From Streptomyces kronopolitis (GTDB taxonomy: Bacteria; Actinomycetota; Actinomycetes; Streptomycetales; Streptomycetaceae): a DNA stretch of 64,000 bases. Shown in pieces: positions 15,633 through 23,839 of this stretch; position 1 is the stretch's first letter; each line of letters opens with the position of its first letter. The position numbers and the translations under genes are program-made. Where the stretch lies: the NCBI RefSeq assembly GCF_014646275.1, contig NZ_BMND01000004.1, positions 149,040 to 213,039 of the forward strand. The letters run 5' to 3'. The notes under the pieces are model-generated. The model worked only from the letters and a program-made list of their open reading frames with translations, was not told where the DNA came from and searched no databases.

Positions 15633-17372
15633 CTACCGCTCCCCCGAGGCGTTCCAGTCCGTCGGTGCCTCGGGGGTCCAGCCCGCCGACCAGCCCGCCG
15701 GCCAGGGGAGTTCCAGGAGTTCCAGCTCGTCCCCGCGCTGCGCACCGCCGGGCGGGACGACCGCCAGCGCGTCGGCGGCGGCGATCCCGCGCAGCATGGC
15801 GGGGCCGTGGAAATGCAGCGGCGCCGCCATCAGGCCGTACCGCTCGTCGTCGCGGTAGGCCACCGGGACGAGCCGGGTGTCGCGCGGGGGCCCGTGGACG
15901 GGGGCGGCCAGCGGCACCCGGTACGGCGGAGCGGGGCGGCGCGCGGCCAGCGCGGACAGCAGCGGCTCGGCGAGCGTGCACAGCCCGGACACCGCCGCGA
16001 GGGGGTTGCCCGGCAGGCCGACGAGATGCCGGCCCGGGGCCAGCCGGGCGAGCAGCATGGGGTGCCCGGGGCGGACCGCCACCCCGTCCACCAGCACCTC
16101 GGCGCCCAAGCGGCGCAGGGTGGGGTGCACATGGTCGACGGGGCCCGACGCGGTACCGCCGGTGGTGATCACCACGTCCGCGGTGGAGGCCGCGAGCGCC
16201 TCGTACAGGGCGCCGGCGTCATCGGCGAGCGGGCGCGCCGGGGCCGTCTCGACGCCCAGCGCGTGCAGCCAGGGCGCCAGCATCGGGCCGAGCGCGTCGC
16301 GGATCCGGCCTTCCTCGGGCAGCCCGCTGGCAAGCAACTCGTCACCCAGGACGAAGACTTCGGCGCGCGGCCGGGGATGGGCCGTCAGCTCGTCATAGCC
16401 GGCCGCCGCGGCCAGGCCGAGGACGGCGGGGGTCACCAGGGCGCCGGCCGGCAGCAGTTGGTCGCCGCGCCGGCACTCCTGGCCGCGCGGACGGATGTCC
16501 TGGCCGGGCGGCACCGGCCGCGGGGCGTACAGCCGCTGCCCGCCGCCGGACGCACGGACCTCGCCGTGTTCGCTGCGCAGGACGGCGGTGGCGCCGGACG
16601 GGACGCGGGCGCCGGTGGCGATCGCGATCGCCTGGCCGTCCAGGAGCACCTCGGTGGGCGCGTGACCGGCGAGGATGCCGGCCGCGGGGCCGGACTCGGG
16701 GGTGCCGGCGGGGTGGTCGAGGCGCCAGGGGCCGGGGCCGGCGACCGCCCAGCCGTCCATCGCCGAGGTGTCGAACGACGGCAGGTCGGTCAGCGCGGTG
16801 AGGGGCGCGGCCAGCGTCCGGCCGAGCGCCGCGGCGAGCGCCGACGTACACGGGGCGGGCGGCTCGGTCACGGCCCGCCGGGCGATGTCCCGGGCGGCGT
16901 GCCAGGGGAGGGCGGGGGTGGGTGCCGTGGGGTCCGTGGGGTCGGGGCGGTTGCCGGTGGGGGCGGGGGTGTCGGAGGCGTGGCGGGCGTCCGAGGGGGA
17001 GGGGGTACGGGAGGCGAAGGGGTCGTCGGGGGCGAACGGGTCGTCGGGGGTGTAGGGGACGTCGGAGGTGGGGGGCGTCCGGGGGGTGTCACCGGCGTCG
17101 CCGGGCGTGGCCGCGCGGGCGGTGTATGACATCCGGACGGTCGGGGCCTCGGCTCCGGTGCCGGGTCCGGGCCTGGCACCGGAGCCGGACCTGGCCTCGG
17201 CTCCAGTCGCAGATCCGGTTCCGGCTCCGGCTCCGGGGCGTTCAGGCGGTCGGCGCGGGCCGTTGACCAGCGCGAGCGCATCGTCGAACGGGTCGCCGCC
17301 GTGGGAGTCTCCCTCGTCCGGGGTGGTGCCTGCCGCCCCTCGCGCCGTGTCGTCCCGCTGCCCGCCGGTCAT
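15633..17372 (-). CDS. moeA: molybdopterin molybdotransferase MoeA with long disordered N-terminus, 579 aa
   Basis: MoeA inserts molybdate into adenylylated molybdopterin. The family core begins near residue 157 (WHAARDIARRAV) and includes DLPSFDTSAMDGWAV, ATGARVPSGATAVL, the MPT-binding domain with VITTGGTASGPVDHV and LPGNPLAAVSGLCTL, and a C-terminal beta-barrel domain. The first approximately 155 residues are extra compared with MoeA of other bacteria. They start DPFDDALALVNGP and then become a Pro/Thr/Asp-rich linker with a repeated DDPFA element. The ATG at 17372 overlaps the mobA stop (ATGA), so translation is coupled. An upstream in-frame extension inside mobA is not coding. Confidence 0.92.
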   Translation of the reverse strand: MTGGQRDDTARGAAGTTPDEGDSHGGDPFDDALALVNGPRRPPERPGAGAGTGSATGAEARSGSGARPGPGTGAEAPTVRMSYTARAATPGDAGDTPRTPPTSDVPYTPDDPFAPDDPFASRTPSPSDARHASDTPAPTGNRPDPTDPTAPTPALPWHAARDIARRAVTEPPAPCTSALAAALGRTLAAPLTALTDLPSFDTSAMDGWAVAGPGPWRLDHPAGTPESGPAAGILAGHAPTEVLLDGQAIAIATGARVPSGATAVLRSEHGEVRASGGGQRLYAPRPVPPGQDIRPRGQECRRGDQLLPAGALVTPAVLGLAAAAGYDELTAHPRPRAEVFVLGDELLASGLPEEGRIRDALGPMLAPWLHALGVETAPARPLADDAGALYEALAASTADVVITTGGTASGPVDHVHPTLRRLGAEVLVDGVAVRPGHPMLLARLAPGRHLVGLPGNPLAAVSGLCTLAEPLLSALAARRPAPPYRVPLAAPVHGPPRDTRLVPVAYRDDERYGLMAAPLHFHGPAMLRGIAAADALAVVPPGGAQRGDELELLELPWPAGWSAGWTPEAPTDWNASGER

Positions 17373-18340
17373 TCCGCGGGCTTCGCATCGTCGTGGGTGG
17401 CGCCGCCGCCGGACCGGGCCGCGCCCTCGGACTCCTCGGACTCCGCCGCCCAGCGATGGGCCAGCGCGGCCGCCCGGTCGGACAGCTCCTGCACGTCCCG
17501 GCCCTGCCGGCCCGCCGCGTAACCGATCAGAAAGGTCGTCAGCGGGGCGGCCGGGCGGGCGACGCCGTGCGCCGCGTCCCGCGCGAGGTCGAGAAGCGCT
17601 GCCGCGTCGACATCGAGCTCGATGCCCAGTTCGGCCTTGACTGCGGTGATCCATTCGTCCAGCACGGTGCCATGCTCCCTGATGCGGGCACGTGCCGCGC
17701 CGAGGTCTTCCCAGGTGTCGCAGTCGAACGAGGCCGTGGCCGCGGCGTCCGGAACCCGTGCGAGCAGCAGCGCGGTCCACAGGGCACGCAGCGGCAGCCC
17801 GGCCAGGGTGCCGTGCCCGGCCCGCAGCCGCGCCAGCTCGCGCCGCAGCGGACCGGCCCGGTAGGCGGCCACCAGCGGCTGGTCCCGGCCGGAGGGGTCC
17901 CGGAGCATCGCCCCGTCGTATGGTGCGCCGTCCGCGCCGGGTCGGGGGCCGTCGGCGGTGGCTGAGGCCGTCGCCGTCGCTGTGGCCGTGGTCGTCGCGG
18001 TCGCTGTCGCCAGGAGGCGGTGGACGGTCTCGGTGGTCAGGAACGGGAGGTCGGCGGAGAGCACCAGCACCACCGGGGCGGTGGTGTGCCGCAGCCCGGC
18101 TTCCAGCGCGGCGAGCGGGCCGCCGCCGGGCGGGTCCTCCAGGGCATGGACGACGGGCCGGACGGTCGGACGGCCAGGGCCGACGACGACGGTGCGCGCC
18201 GCGTCAGGGCAGGCGGCGAGCACCCGGTCCAGGAGGGCACGGCCGCCGACGGACAGCGCGGGTTTGTCCGCCCCGCCGAGCCGCCGGGCCGCACCCCCGG
18301 CCAGCACGATCGCGTCGTAGTCGGTGGTGTGCTCGTTCAC
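17369..18340 (-). CDS. mobA: MobA-like molybdenum cofactor nucleotidyltransferase fused to a DUF6457-like domain, 323 aa
   Basis: The N-terminal domain (about 1-215) is an NTP-transferase: LAGGAARRLGGADKPALSV (nucleotide loop and Lys), then DPPGGGPLAALEAGL and VLSADLPFLT (metal Asp). MobA couples GMP to molybdopterin. The C-terminal approximately 95 residues (LDEWITAVKAELGIELDVD ... FLIGYAAGRQG) form a separate small helical domain of the kind annotated DUF6457 in actinobacteria. Between residues about 110 and 135 lies a low-complexity Thr/Ala run (ATATATTTATATATA), which is probably strain-variable. First gene of the mobA-moeA pair. Confidence 0.87.
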   Translation of the reverse strand: MNEHTTDYDAIVLAGGAARRLGGADKPALSVGGRALLDRVLAACPDAARTVVVGPGRPTVRPVVHALEDPPGGGPLAALEAGLRHTTAPVVLVLSADLPFLTTETVHRLLATATATTTATATATASATADGPRPGADGAPYDGAMLRDPSGRDQPLVAAYRAGPLRRELARLRAGHGTLAGLPLRALWTALLLARVPDAAATASFDCDTWEDLGAARARIREHGTVLDEWITAVKAELGIELDVDAAALLDLARDAAHGVARPAAPLTTFLIGYAAGRQGRDVQELSDRAAALAHRWAAESEESEGAARSGGGATHDDAKPAE

Positions 18341-18425
18341 CCCTTGAGTATCGCCAGGGGCACGGGGGTCACACCGCCGCCGGAGCCGGGACGGGTGTCA
18401 GATCGGCCACAGCGGCACCGGTCCC

Positions 18426-18481
18426 GCTCTCGGCTCTCGGCTCTCGGCTCTCGGCTCTCGGCTCTCGGCTCTCGGCTCTCG
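18426..18481. repeat. heptamer tandem array, 8 x GCTCTCG
   Basis: Eight perfect head-to-tail copies of a 7-bp unit in the gap upstream of mobA and downstream of the second E2 gene. This is one of four 7-bp-period arrays in the window. Confidence 0.9.
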
Positions 18482-18617
18482 GAGATGGTCCCGCCGTTGG
18501 CAGCGGGTTCCCACCTCTGGCAGCACCTTCCAGTCGGCCGTCGAGTCAGCCCTCCCGCCGTTGCCGGCCGGCTTGCCCTCGCCGGCCGGCTCGCCGTTGC
18601 CACCGGCCGTCAACCGG

Positions 18618-20180
18618 TCACAGCGTCCGCAGCAGCATCGCGGGCTGCTCCACGCAGTCGGCCACGAACCGCAGGAAGCCGCCCGCCGTGCCGCCGTCGC
18701 ACACCCGGTGGTCGAAGGTGAGCGAAAGCTGCACGACCTGCCGGACGGCCAACTCGCCCTCGTGCACCCAGGGTTTGGCGGTTATCCGGCCGACGCCGAG
18801 CATCGCCGCCTCCGGGTGGTTGATGATCGGCGTGGAGCCGTCGACGCCGAACACCCCGTAGTTGTTGAGGGTGAACGTGCCGCGCGTCAGGTCGGCCAGG
18901 GAGAGCCCGCCGGCCCGGGCGGTCTCCGTGAGCCGGGCGATCTCCGCGGACAGCTCCTCGGCCGTGCGGGTATGCGCGTCCCGTACGACCGGCACCATCA
19001 GGCCACGATCGGTCTGGGCCGCGAAGCCCAGGTGCACGGCGGGCAGCCGCACGATCTCCTGGGACGCGGTGTCGACGGTGGCATTGAGCTGCGGAAACCG
19101 GGCGAGGGCCGCCGTACTGATCCGGGCCAGCAGGGCGAGCAGGGACACCTTGGGGCCACCCGCGGCGTTCATCGCCCTGCGGGCGGCGAGGAGTTCGGTG
19201 GCATCGGCGTCCACCCAGCAGGTCGCCTCCGGGATCTCCCGGCGGCTGCGGCTGAACTTCTCCGCGGCCGCACCGAGCATCCCCTTCAACGGGATCCGCT
19301 CCTCGCCCGGCACGACACCGGTCCCGGCAGCGGCCGCGGCGGGCACCACGGACCCGGCGGGCACCACGGCCCCGGTCGCGGCCCCGGCCCCGGTGGCGGG
19401 CGCGGCGCCCGTCACCTCCCGGTCCCGCTCGCGGATCGCGCACTCCACGTCCGTACGGAGGATCAGCCCGTCCCGCCCGGACCCCGTCAACTCCCGCAGA
19501 TCCAGCCCGTGTTCCCGCGCCATCCGGCGCACCAGCGGCGAGATGACGGCCACCGTGCGGCTGTCGGCCTCGTCCACCCCGGCCCCGACGGACCCGTTCG
19601 CCCCAGTGGTGCCAGTGGTGCCGGCCGCCCCGGCCTGCCCGCCGGCACCGGCCGCCCCCACGGCGGTCGCCCCGGCGTGCACCGTCTCCGAGCCACCCGG
19701 CGCGTCACCGGCCACCGCGGCCCCGGCCGGTCCGTGCGCCGCCCGTGCCGGCGGTCGCTGTGCTCCGCCGAGGGGGCTCGCTCCCCCGGGACGGATCCGG
19801 CGCCGCCGGGCCGCCGCCGCGGCCGTGCCGTAGCCGACAAGCACATTCCCCGACCCGGAATCAGCCGCGTCCTCCGCGGACCCGCCGGAGCCCGGCTCCG
19901 CGCCCGGTCCGGCCTCGGCCAAGTCATCCGGCACGGCCCCCACCGCGACCGTCACCAGCGGATCGCCGACCGGGACTTCCGCCCCCTCCTCACCGAAGCG
20001 GGCGGTCACCACGCCTCCGTAGGGGCAGGGCACCTCCACCATCGCCTTGGCCGTCTCGACCTCCACCACCGGCTGGTCGATGGCCACCACCTCGCCGACC
20101 TCCACCAGCCAGTGCACGATGGTCGCCTCGGTCAGGCCCTCCCCCAGGTCGGGCAGGGTGAATTCGCGGACCACGGCCAT
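18618..20180 (-). CDS. second branched-chain 2-oxoacid dehydrogenase E2, 520 aa
   Basis: Paralogue of bkdC. Lipoyl domain with Lys45 in VETAKAMVEVP, a very long Gly/Ala/Thr linker, an E1/E3-binding domain (ISPLVRRMAREHGLDLREL) and a catalytic domain with SLTFDHRVCDGGTAGGF. The likely start is ATG 20180, which overlaps the E1 beta stop as TGATG; a GTG three bases earlier is possible, and both share the GGAGGTGG ribosome site. Last gene of a three-gene operon. The linker is richer in Gly and contains TTGTTGANGS-type repeats, unlike the first copy. It should acylate branched-chain or related 2-oxoacids; which substrate each complex prefers is unknown. Confidence 0.93.
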   Translation of the reverse strand: MAVVREFTLPDLGEGLTEATIVHWLVEVGEVVAIDQPVVEVETAKAMVEVPCPYGGVVTARFGEEGAEVPVGDPLVTVAVGAVPDDLAEAGPGAEPGSGGSAEDAADSGSGNVLVGYGTAAAAARRRRIRPGGASPLGGAQRPPARAAHGPAGAAVAGDAPGGSETVHAGATAVGAAGAGGQAGAAGTTGTTGANGSVGAGVDEADSRTVAVISPLVRRMAREHGLDLRELTGSGRDGLILRTDVECAIRERDREVTGAAPATGAGAATGAVVPAGSVVPAAAAAGTGVVPGEERIPLKGMLGAAAEKFSRSRREIPEATCWVDADATELLAARRAMNAAGGPKVSLLALLARISTAALARFPQLNATVDTASQEIVRLPAVHLGFAAQTDRGLMVPVVRDAHTRTAEELSAEIARLTETARAGGLSLADLTRGTFTLNNYGVFGVDGSTPIINHPEAAMLGVGRITAKPWVHEGELAVRQVVQLSLTFDHRVCDGGTAGGFLRFVADCVEQPAMLLRTL

Positions 20181-21214
20181 CACTCACCACCTCCGGCGGT
20201 CCAGTCCGACTCCCACTGGAGGCGGGCGACGGTGTCCAGGATCCGGTCCACGCCCGGCAGATGGTGCCGCTCCAGCATCGGCGGCGCGTACGGGATGTCG
20301 AACCCGGCGACGCGCAGGACCGGCGCCTCCAGGTGGTGGAAGCAGCGCTCCGTGATCCGTGCGGCGATCTCCCCTCCGGGACCGCCGAACCCGTTGGACT
20401 CGTGCACGACCACGGCCCGCCCGGTGCGCCGCACCGAGGCGCAGACCGTGTCGTCGTCGAACGGCATCAGGGAGCGCAGGTCGACCACTTCCAGGTCCCA
20501 GCCCTCGGACCGGGCGGCCTCGGCGGCCTCCATGCAGACCGGGAGCGACGGGCCGTAGGTGATCAGGGTGGCGCTGCTGCCGCGGCGCCGGACCGCGGCC
20601 CGCCCCAGGGGAGCGACCTCGGTGGGTGCGTCCGGCGACCAGTCGGCCTTGGACCAGTACAGCCGCTTGGGCTCCAGGAAGACGACCGGGTCGTCGGAGG
20701 CGATGGCCGCCCGCAGCAGCCCGTAGGCGTCCTCGACGGTCGCCGGGGTGACGACCTGGAGGCCCGCGGTGGCCAGGTAGTACGCCTCGGAGGAGTCGCT
20801 GTGGTGCTCGACCCCGCCGATCCCGCCGCCATAGGGGACGCGGATGGTCAGCGGCATCGTCAGGGCGCCGCGGGTGCGGTTGCGCATCTTGGCGACATGG
20901 CTGATCAGCTGCTCGAACGCCGGGTAGGCGAACGCGTCGAACTGCATCTCGACGACCGGCCGCAGCCCGTACATCGCCATGCCGACGGCGGTGCCCAGGA
21001 TGCCGGCCTCGGCGAGCGCGGTGTCCGTGCAGCGGTCCTCGCCGAACTCCTTGGCGAGGCCGTCGGTGACCCGGAAGACGCCGCCCAGGGTGCCGACGTC
21101 CTCGCCCATGACATGAACGGACGGGTCGTCGGCCATCGCGTCGCGCATCGCGCGGGTCAGCGCCTGCGCCATGGTGGCGGGCTTGCGCGCGGTCGCCGGA
21201 ACGGTGGTCGTCAT
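20180..21214 (-). CDS. second branched-chain 2-oxoacid dehydrogenase E1 beta, 344 aa
   Basis: Shows GEDVGTLGGVFRVTDGL, RVPYGGGIGGVEHHSDS and VVDLRSLMPFDDDTV, aligned along its length with bkdB at 2733. The ATG at 21214 overlaps the E1 alpha stop (ATGA), so the long upstream in-frame extension within the E1 alpha gene is not coding. It has a roughly 18-residue N-terminal extension relative to the first copy (MTTTVPATARKPATMAQ). Middle gene of the operon; its product pairs with the adjacent E1 alpha. Confidence 0.94.
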   Translation of the reverse strand: MTTTVPATARKPATMAQALTRAMRDAMADDPSVHVMGEDVGTLGGVFRVTDGLAKEFGEDRCTDTALAEAGILGTAVGMAMYGLRPVVEMQFDAFAYPAFEQLISHVAKMRNRTRGALTMPLTIRVPYGGGIGGVEHHSDSSEAYYLATAGLQVVTPATVEDAYGLLRAAIASDDPVVFLEPKRLYWSKADWSPDAPTEVAPLGRAAVRRRGSSATLITYGPSLPVCMEAAEAARSEGWDLEVVDLRSLMPFDDDTVCASVRRTGRAVVVHESNGFGGPGGEIAARITERCFHHLEAPVLRVAGFDIPYAPPMLERHHLPGVDRILDTVARLQWESDWTAGGGE

Positions 21215-22404
21215 GGCCTGGCCTCCTCGGCGACGCCGCCGGCGCCCGCCGCGTCCTCGGTGTGCCCGGCGGCCTCGGCGTCCAGTTCGGCACGCAACTG
21301 GGACGCCTGGGCGCGCAGTTGGCTGGTCTGCTCGGCGAATACGTGGGTGAACAGGTCCATCGGGTCCAGTGCGGGGTCGGCGTTCATCCGCTCCCGGAGG
21401 TCGGCCGCCAGCTGCTCGGCGCCCTCCTTGATGTCGTCGACGAAGGCGTCGGTCAGCAGCTCGCGGGCCGCCAGCTCGCGCTCCAGCAGGGCTATCGGGT
21501 CGTGCGCCCGCCAGGCCTCGACCTCGGCCGCGCTGCGGTAGCGGGTGGCGTCGTCGGCGTTGGTGTGTGCCTCGACCCGGTAGGTGACGGCCTCGACCAG
21601 GGTGGGGCCGCCGCCCCGGCGGGCCCGCTGCACCGCCTCGCCGAGCACCTCGTACATCGCGGGGGCGTCGTTGCCGTCGACCAGGCGCCCCGGCATGCCG
21701 TAGCCGACCGCCTTGTGGGCGAGGGACGGCGCGGCGGTCTGCTTGGCCAGCGGCACGGAGATGGCGAAGCCGTTGTTCTGGACGAGGAAGACCACCGGCG
21801 CCTGCCACACGGCCGCGAAATTCAGCGCCTCGTGGAAGTCGCCCTCGCTCGTGCCGCCGTCGCCGACCATCGCCAGCGCCACCACCTCGTCGCCCTTGAG
21901 GCGGGCGGCGTGCGCCAGACCCACGGCATGCGGGAGCTGGGTGGCGAGCGGGGTGCACAGGGGGGCGATGCGGTGCTCGTGCGGGTCGTAGCCGCTGTGC
22001 CAGTCGCCGCGCAGCAGGGTCAGCGCCTGGACGGGGTCGAGGCCGCGGGCCACCGCGGCGAGGGTGTCGCGGTAGCTCGGGAAGAGCCAGTCGCGCTCCT
22101 CCAGCGCCAGCGCCGCGGCGATCTCGCACGCCTCCTGCCCGGTGGAGGACGGGTAGACCGCCAGGCGTCCCTGCCGGGTCAGGGCCGTGGCCTGCGCGTT
22201 GTACCGGCGGCCGCGCACCAGCTGGGTGTAGAGCCGGGTCAGCAGTCCGGAGTCGAGCCGGGCGGCGGCGTCCGTCCCCAGGAGGCGGTACGGCTCCGGG
22301 TCGGGCAGGAGGGGCGCGGGGTCGGTGCGCGGCTGCCAGGAAGGCGGCGGGCCGGCCAGGCTGCTCGTGTTCCTGCTGCTGCCGGGCTGCTCAAGGACCG
22401 TCAT
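21211..22404 (-). CDS. second branched-chain 2-oxoacid dehydrogenase E1 alpha, 397 aa
   Basis: The thiamine-diphosphate motif is GDGGTSEGDFHEALNF with QNNGFAI; the conserved RVEAHTNADDATRYR loop follows. Start ATG 22404 is seven bases after AGGAGGTG. The N-terminus is Ser/Pro-rich and lacks the Lys-rich tail of the first BkdA. The C-terminus carries a helical AEQTSQLRAQASQLRAELDA repeat. First gene of the second operon and divergent from an Lrp-type regulator across a 227-bp region with a PaaR-like box and paired DnaA boxes. Confidence 0.94.
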   Translation of the reverse strand: MTVLEQPGSSRNTSSLAGPPPSWQPRTDPAPLLPDPEPYRLLGTDAAARLDSGLLTRLYTQLVRGRRYNAQATALTRQGRLAVYPSSTGQEACEIAAALALEERDWLFPSYRDTLAAVARGLDPVQALTLLRGDWHSGYDPHEHRIAPLCTPLATQLPHAVGLAHAARLKGDEVVALAMVGDGGTSEGDFHEALNFAAVWQAPVVFLVQNNGFAISVPLAKQTAAPSLAHKAVGYGMPGRLVDGNDAPAMYEVLGEAVQRARRGGGPTLVEAVTYRVEAHTNADDATRYRSAAEVEAWRAHDPIALLERELAARELLTDAFVDDIKEGAEQLAADLRERMNADPALDPMDLFTHVFAEQTSQLRAQASQLRAELDAEAAGHTEDAAGAGGVAEEARP

Positions 22405-22516
22405 GTCGAGCACCTCCTCTGATCGAAGGGGTGGCGCGATGCGCCTCATGTGGGTGGTGGGCCGACGGCGGGTGGGCAGGATGCATCGGGTCAGGACGAC
22501 GGGATCGCCCTTCCCT

Positions 22517-22530
22517 ACCGATTGTTCGGT
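22517..22530. promoter_or_regulatory. near-match PaaR-type box in the bkd2/lrp divergent region
   Basis: ACCGATTGTTCGGT: symmetric arms ACCGA / TCGGT, differing by one central base from the ACCGNNCGNNCGGT boxes at the two paa promoters in this window. It lies about 110 bp from each divergent start. Either a true weak site or a related TetR site. Confidence 0.45.
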
Positions 22531-22563
22531 CGCTGATGCATTTTGGCTACGGGTGGGTTCAGC

Positions 22564-22587
22564 CTGTGGACAAACGGTTCTCCACAG
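22564..22587. other. inverted pair of DnaA-box-like sequences (CTGTGGA / TCCACAG)
   Basis: Seven-bp inverted arms 10 bases apart. The left copy reads TGTGGACAA, the exact complement of the Streptomyces DnaA box TTGTCCACA; the right reads TTCTCCACA. It sits 45 bp before the lrp start, so it could also be an Lrp operator. Confidence 0.45.
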
Positions 22588-22631
22588 CTTCAGATGAAGG
22601 CAGGGCGTCCACAAAGGGGAGGCGGGAGCAC

Positions 22632-23168
22632 ATGCCGGACGAACAGATGGCCAATTCCGGCGGGCAGGCACCGTCCGGCGGACAGCCGCCCGCGGACGAC
22701 GCACCGCCCGTCCCGCCCGCGCGCCCGCTGGACACCATCGACCGCTCGATCCTGCGCATGCTCCAGACCGACGGCCGCGCCTCGATACGCTCCGTGGCCG
22801 ATCGGGTCCATGTCTCGCGCGCCAACGCCTACGCCCGGATCAACCGGCTGCTGGACGACGGGGTGATCCGCGGCTTCAGCGCCCTGGTCGACCAGGAACG
22901 GGCAGGTCAGGGCGCCTCCGCGTACATCACGCTGAAGATCGTGCAGAACTCCTGGCGCACCGTGCGCAAGCAGCTCACCACGCTGCCCGGAGCCACCCAC
23001 ATCGCGCTGGTCAGCGGCGATTTCGACGTACTGCTACTGGTCCACACCAAGGACAACCGCGAGCTGCGCGAGCTCGTGCTCACCCGGATCCAGTCGATCC
23101 CGGAGGTGCTGAGCACCCGCACGCTGCTGGTCTTCGAGGAGACCGACCTCGGGCCCGAGGGGGACTGA
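22632..23168 (+). CDS. bkdR: Lrp/AsnC-family transcriptional regulator, BkdR-like, 178 aa
   Basis: After a 32-residue Pro/Gly-rich tail, an Lrp helix-turn-helix starts at LDTIDRSILRMLQTDGRASI and continues through VADRVHVSRANAYARINRLL. The RAM effector domain follows (ASAYITLKIV ... VSGDFDVLLLVHTKDN), which in this family senses amino or keto acids. It is divergent from the second BCDH operon; Lrp regulators next to bkd operons (BkdR) control branched-chain keto acid use in other bacteria, so this is its likely role. The gene symbol is by context. Start ATG 22632 follows GGAGGCGGGAG. Confidence 0.85.
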   Translation: MPDEQMANSGGQAPSGGQPPADDAPPVPPARPLDTIDRSILRMLQTDGRASIRSVADRVHVSRANAYARINRLLDDGVIRGFSALVDQERAGQGASAYITLKIVQNSWRTVRKQLTTLPGATHIALVSGDFDVLLLVHTKDNRELRELVLTRIQSIPEVLSTRTLLVFEETDLGPEGD

Positions 23169-23216
23169 CCGCCCGCGCCCGCCCGGCGGCCCCGGGGCGT
23201 GCCGCGACGGGCCCGG

Positions 23217-23239
23217 GAGACGCCCCCGGCGGGCGTCTC
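23217..23239. terminator. hairpin between convergent lrp and tetR
   Basis: Arms GAGACGCCC / GGGCGTCTC with a 5-base loop; the right arm overlaps the tetR stop codon, so it can serve both genes. Confidence 0.65.
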
Positions 23240-23828
23240 AGACCTTGCGCAGCCCCGCGAACGCCGTACGTACCACGGCCTCGGCGACCTCGTCACGGCG
23301 CGCCGCACCGCCGCGCCCGGGGCGGTACCACTCCACGATCGAGTTGATCATTCCGAAGAGCAGCCGGGTGGCCAGCCGGATGTCCACGTCGTCCCGCAGG
23401 TCACCGTCGGCGGCGGCCCGCTTGAGCAGATCCGCGACCTCGTGGTCGAACTCCCGGCGGCGCTCCATGGCCCACCGCTCGGTGTCCGTGTTTCCCCGCA
23501 CCCGCAACAGCAGCGTCACATAGGGGAGTTCGTCCATGAGCACCTCGGCCACCCGCCGGGTGACGTGCTCCAGCCGCTCGATCGCCCGCCCCTGGAGCGC
23601 GCCCGGCTCCTCCAGCACGCCGAACAGCCCGTCCAGGGCACGGCTTATGGCGCGCCGCAGCAGCTCTTCCTTGCTGCGCACGTGGTGGTAGATCGAGGAC
23701 TTCGAGATGCCGGCCGCCTTGGAGAGGTGCTCCATGGAGGTGCCGTCGTAGCCGCGCTCGATGAACACCTCGACGGCGACCGCGAGCAGCGAATCGGGCG
23801 TATAGGTGTCGCGCTTGGCCATGGTCAT
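23238..23828 (-). CDS. paaR: TetR-family repressor of phenylacetate genes (PaaR-like), 196 aa
   Basis: The N-terminal TetR helix-turn-helix is clear: SLLAVAVEVFIERGYDGTS, then LSKAAGISKSSIYHHVRSKEELL. The C-terminal helical ligand domain ends RDEVAEAVVRTAFAGL. It lies 11 bp downstream of paaH in the same orientation, inside the phenylacetate locus, where TetR regulators called PaaR respond to phenylacetyl-CoA in actinobacteria. Matching palindromic boxes occur at both paa promoters here. The start is ATG 23828, with a second ATG two codons later; no strong ribosome site. The assignment to paa control is contextual. Confidence 0.8.
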   Translation of the reverse strand: MTMAKRDTYTPDSLLAVAVEVFIERGYDGTSMEHLSKAAGISKSSIYHHVRSKEELLRRAISRALDGLFGVLEEPGALQGRAIERLEHVTRRVAEVLMDELPYVTLLLRVRGNTDTERWAMERRREFDHEVADLLKRAAADGDLRDDVDIRLATRLLFGMINSIVEWYRPGRGGAARRDEVAEAVVRTAFAGLRKV

Positions 23829-23839
23829 GATTAGAGCAC

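Noticed and set aside
20180..22129. Single 649-residue frame across E1 beta and E1 alpha
   Set aside because: The upstream half is a frame-shifted reading of E1 alpha; ATGA coupling gives the true start at 21214.
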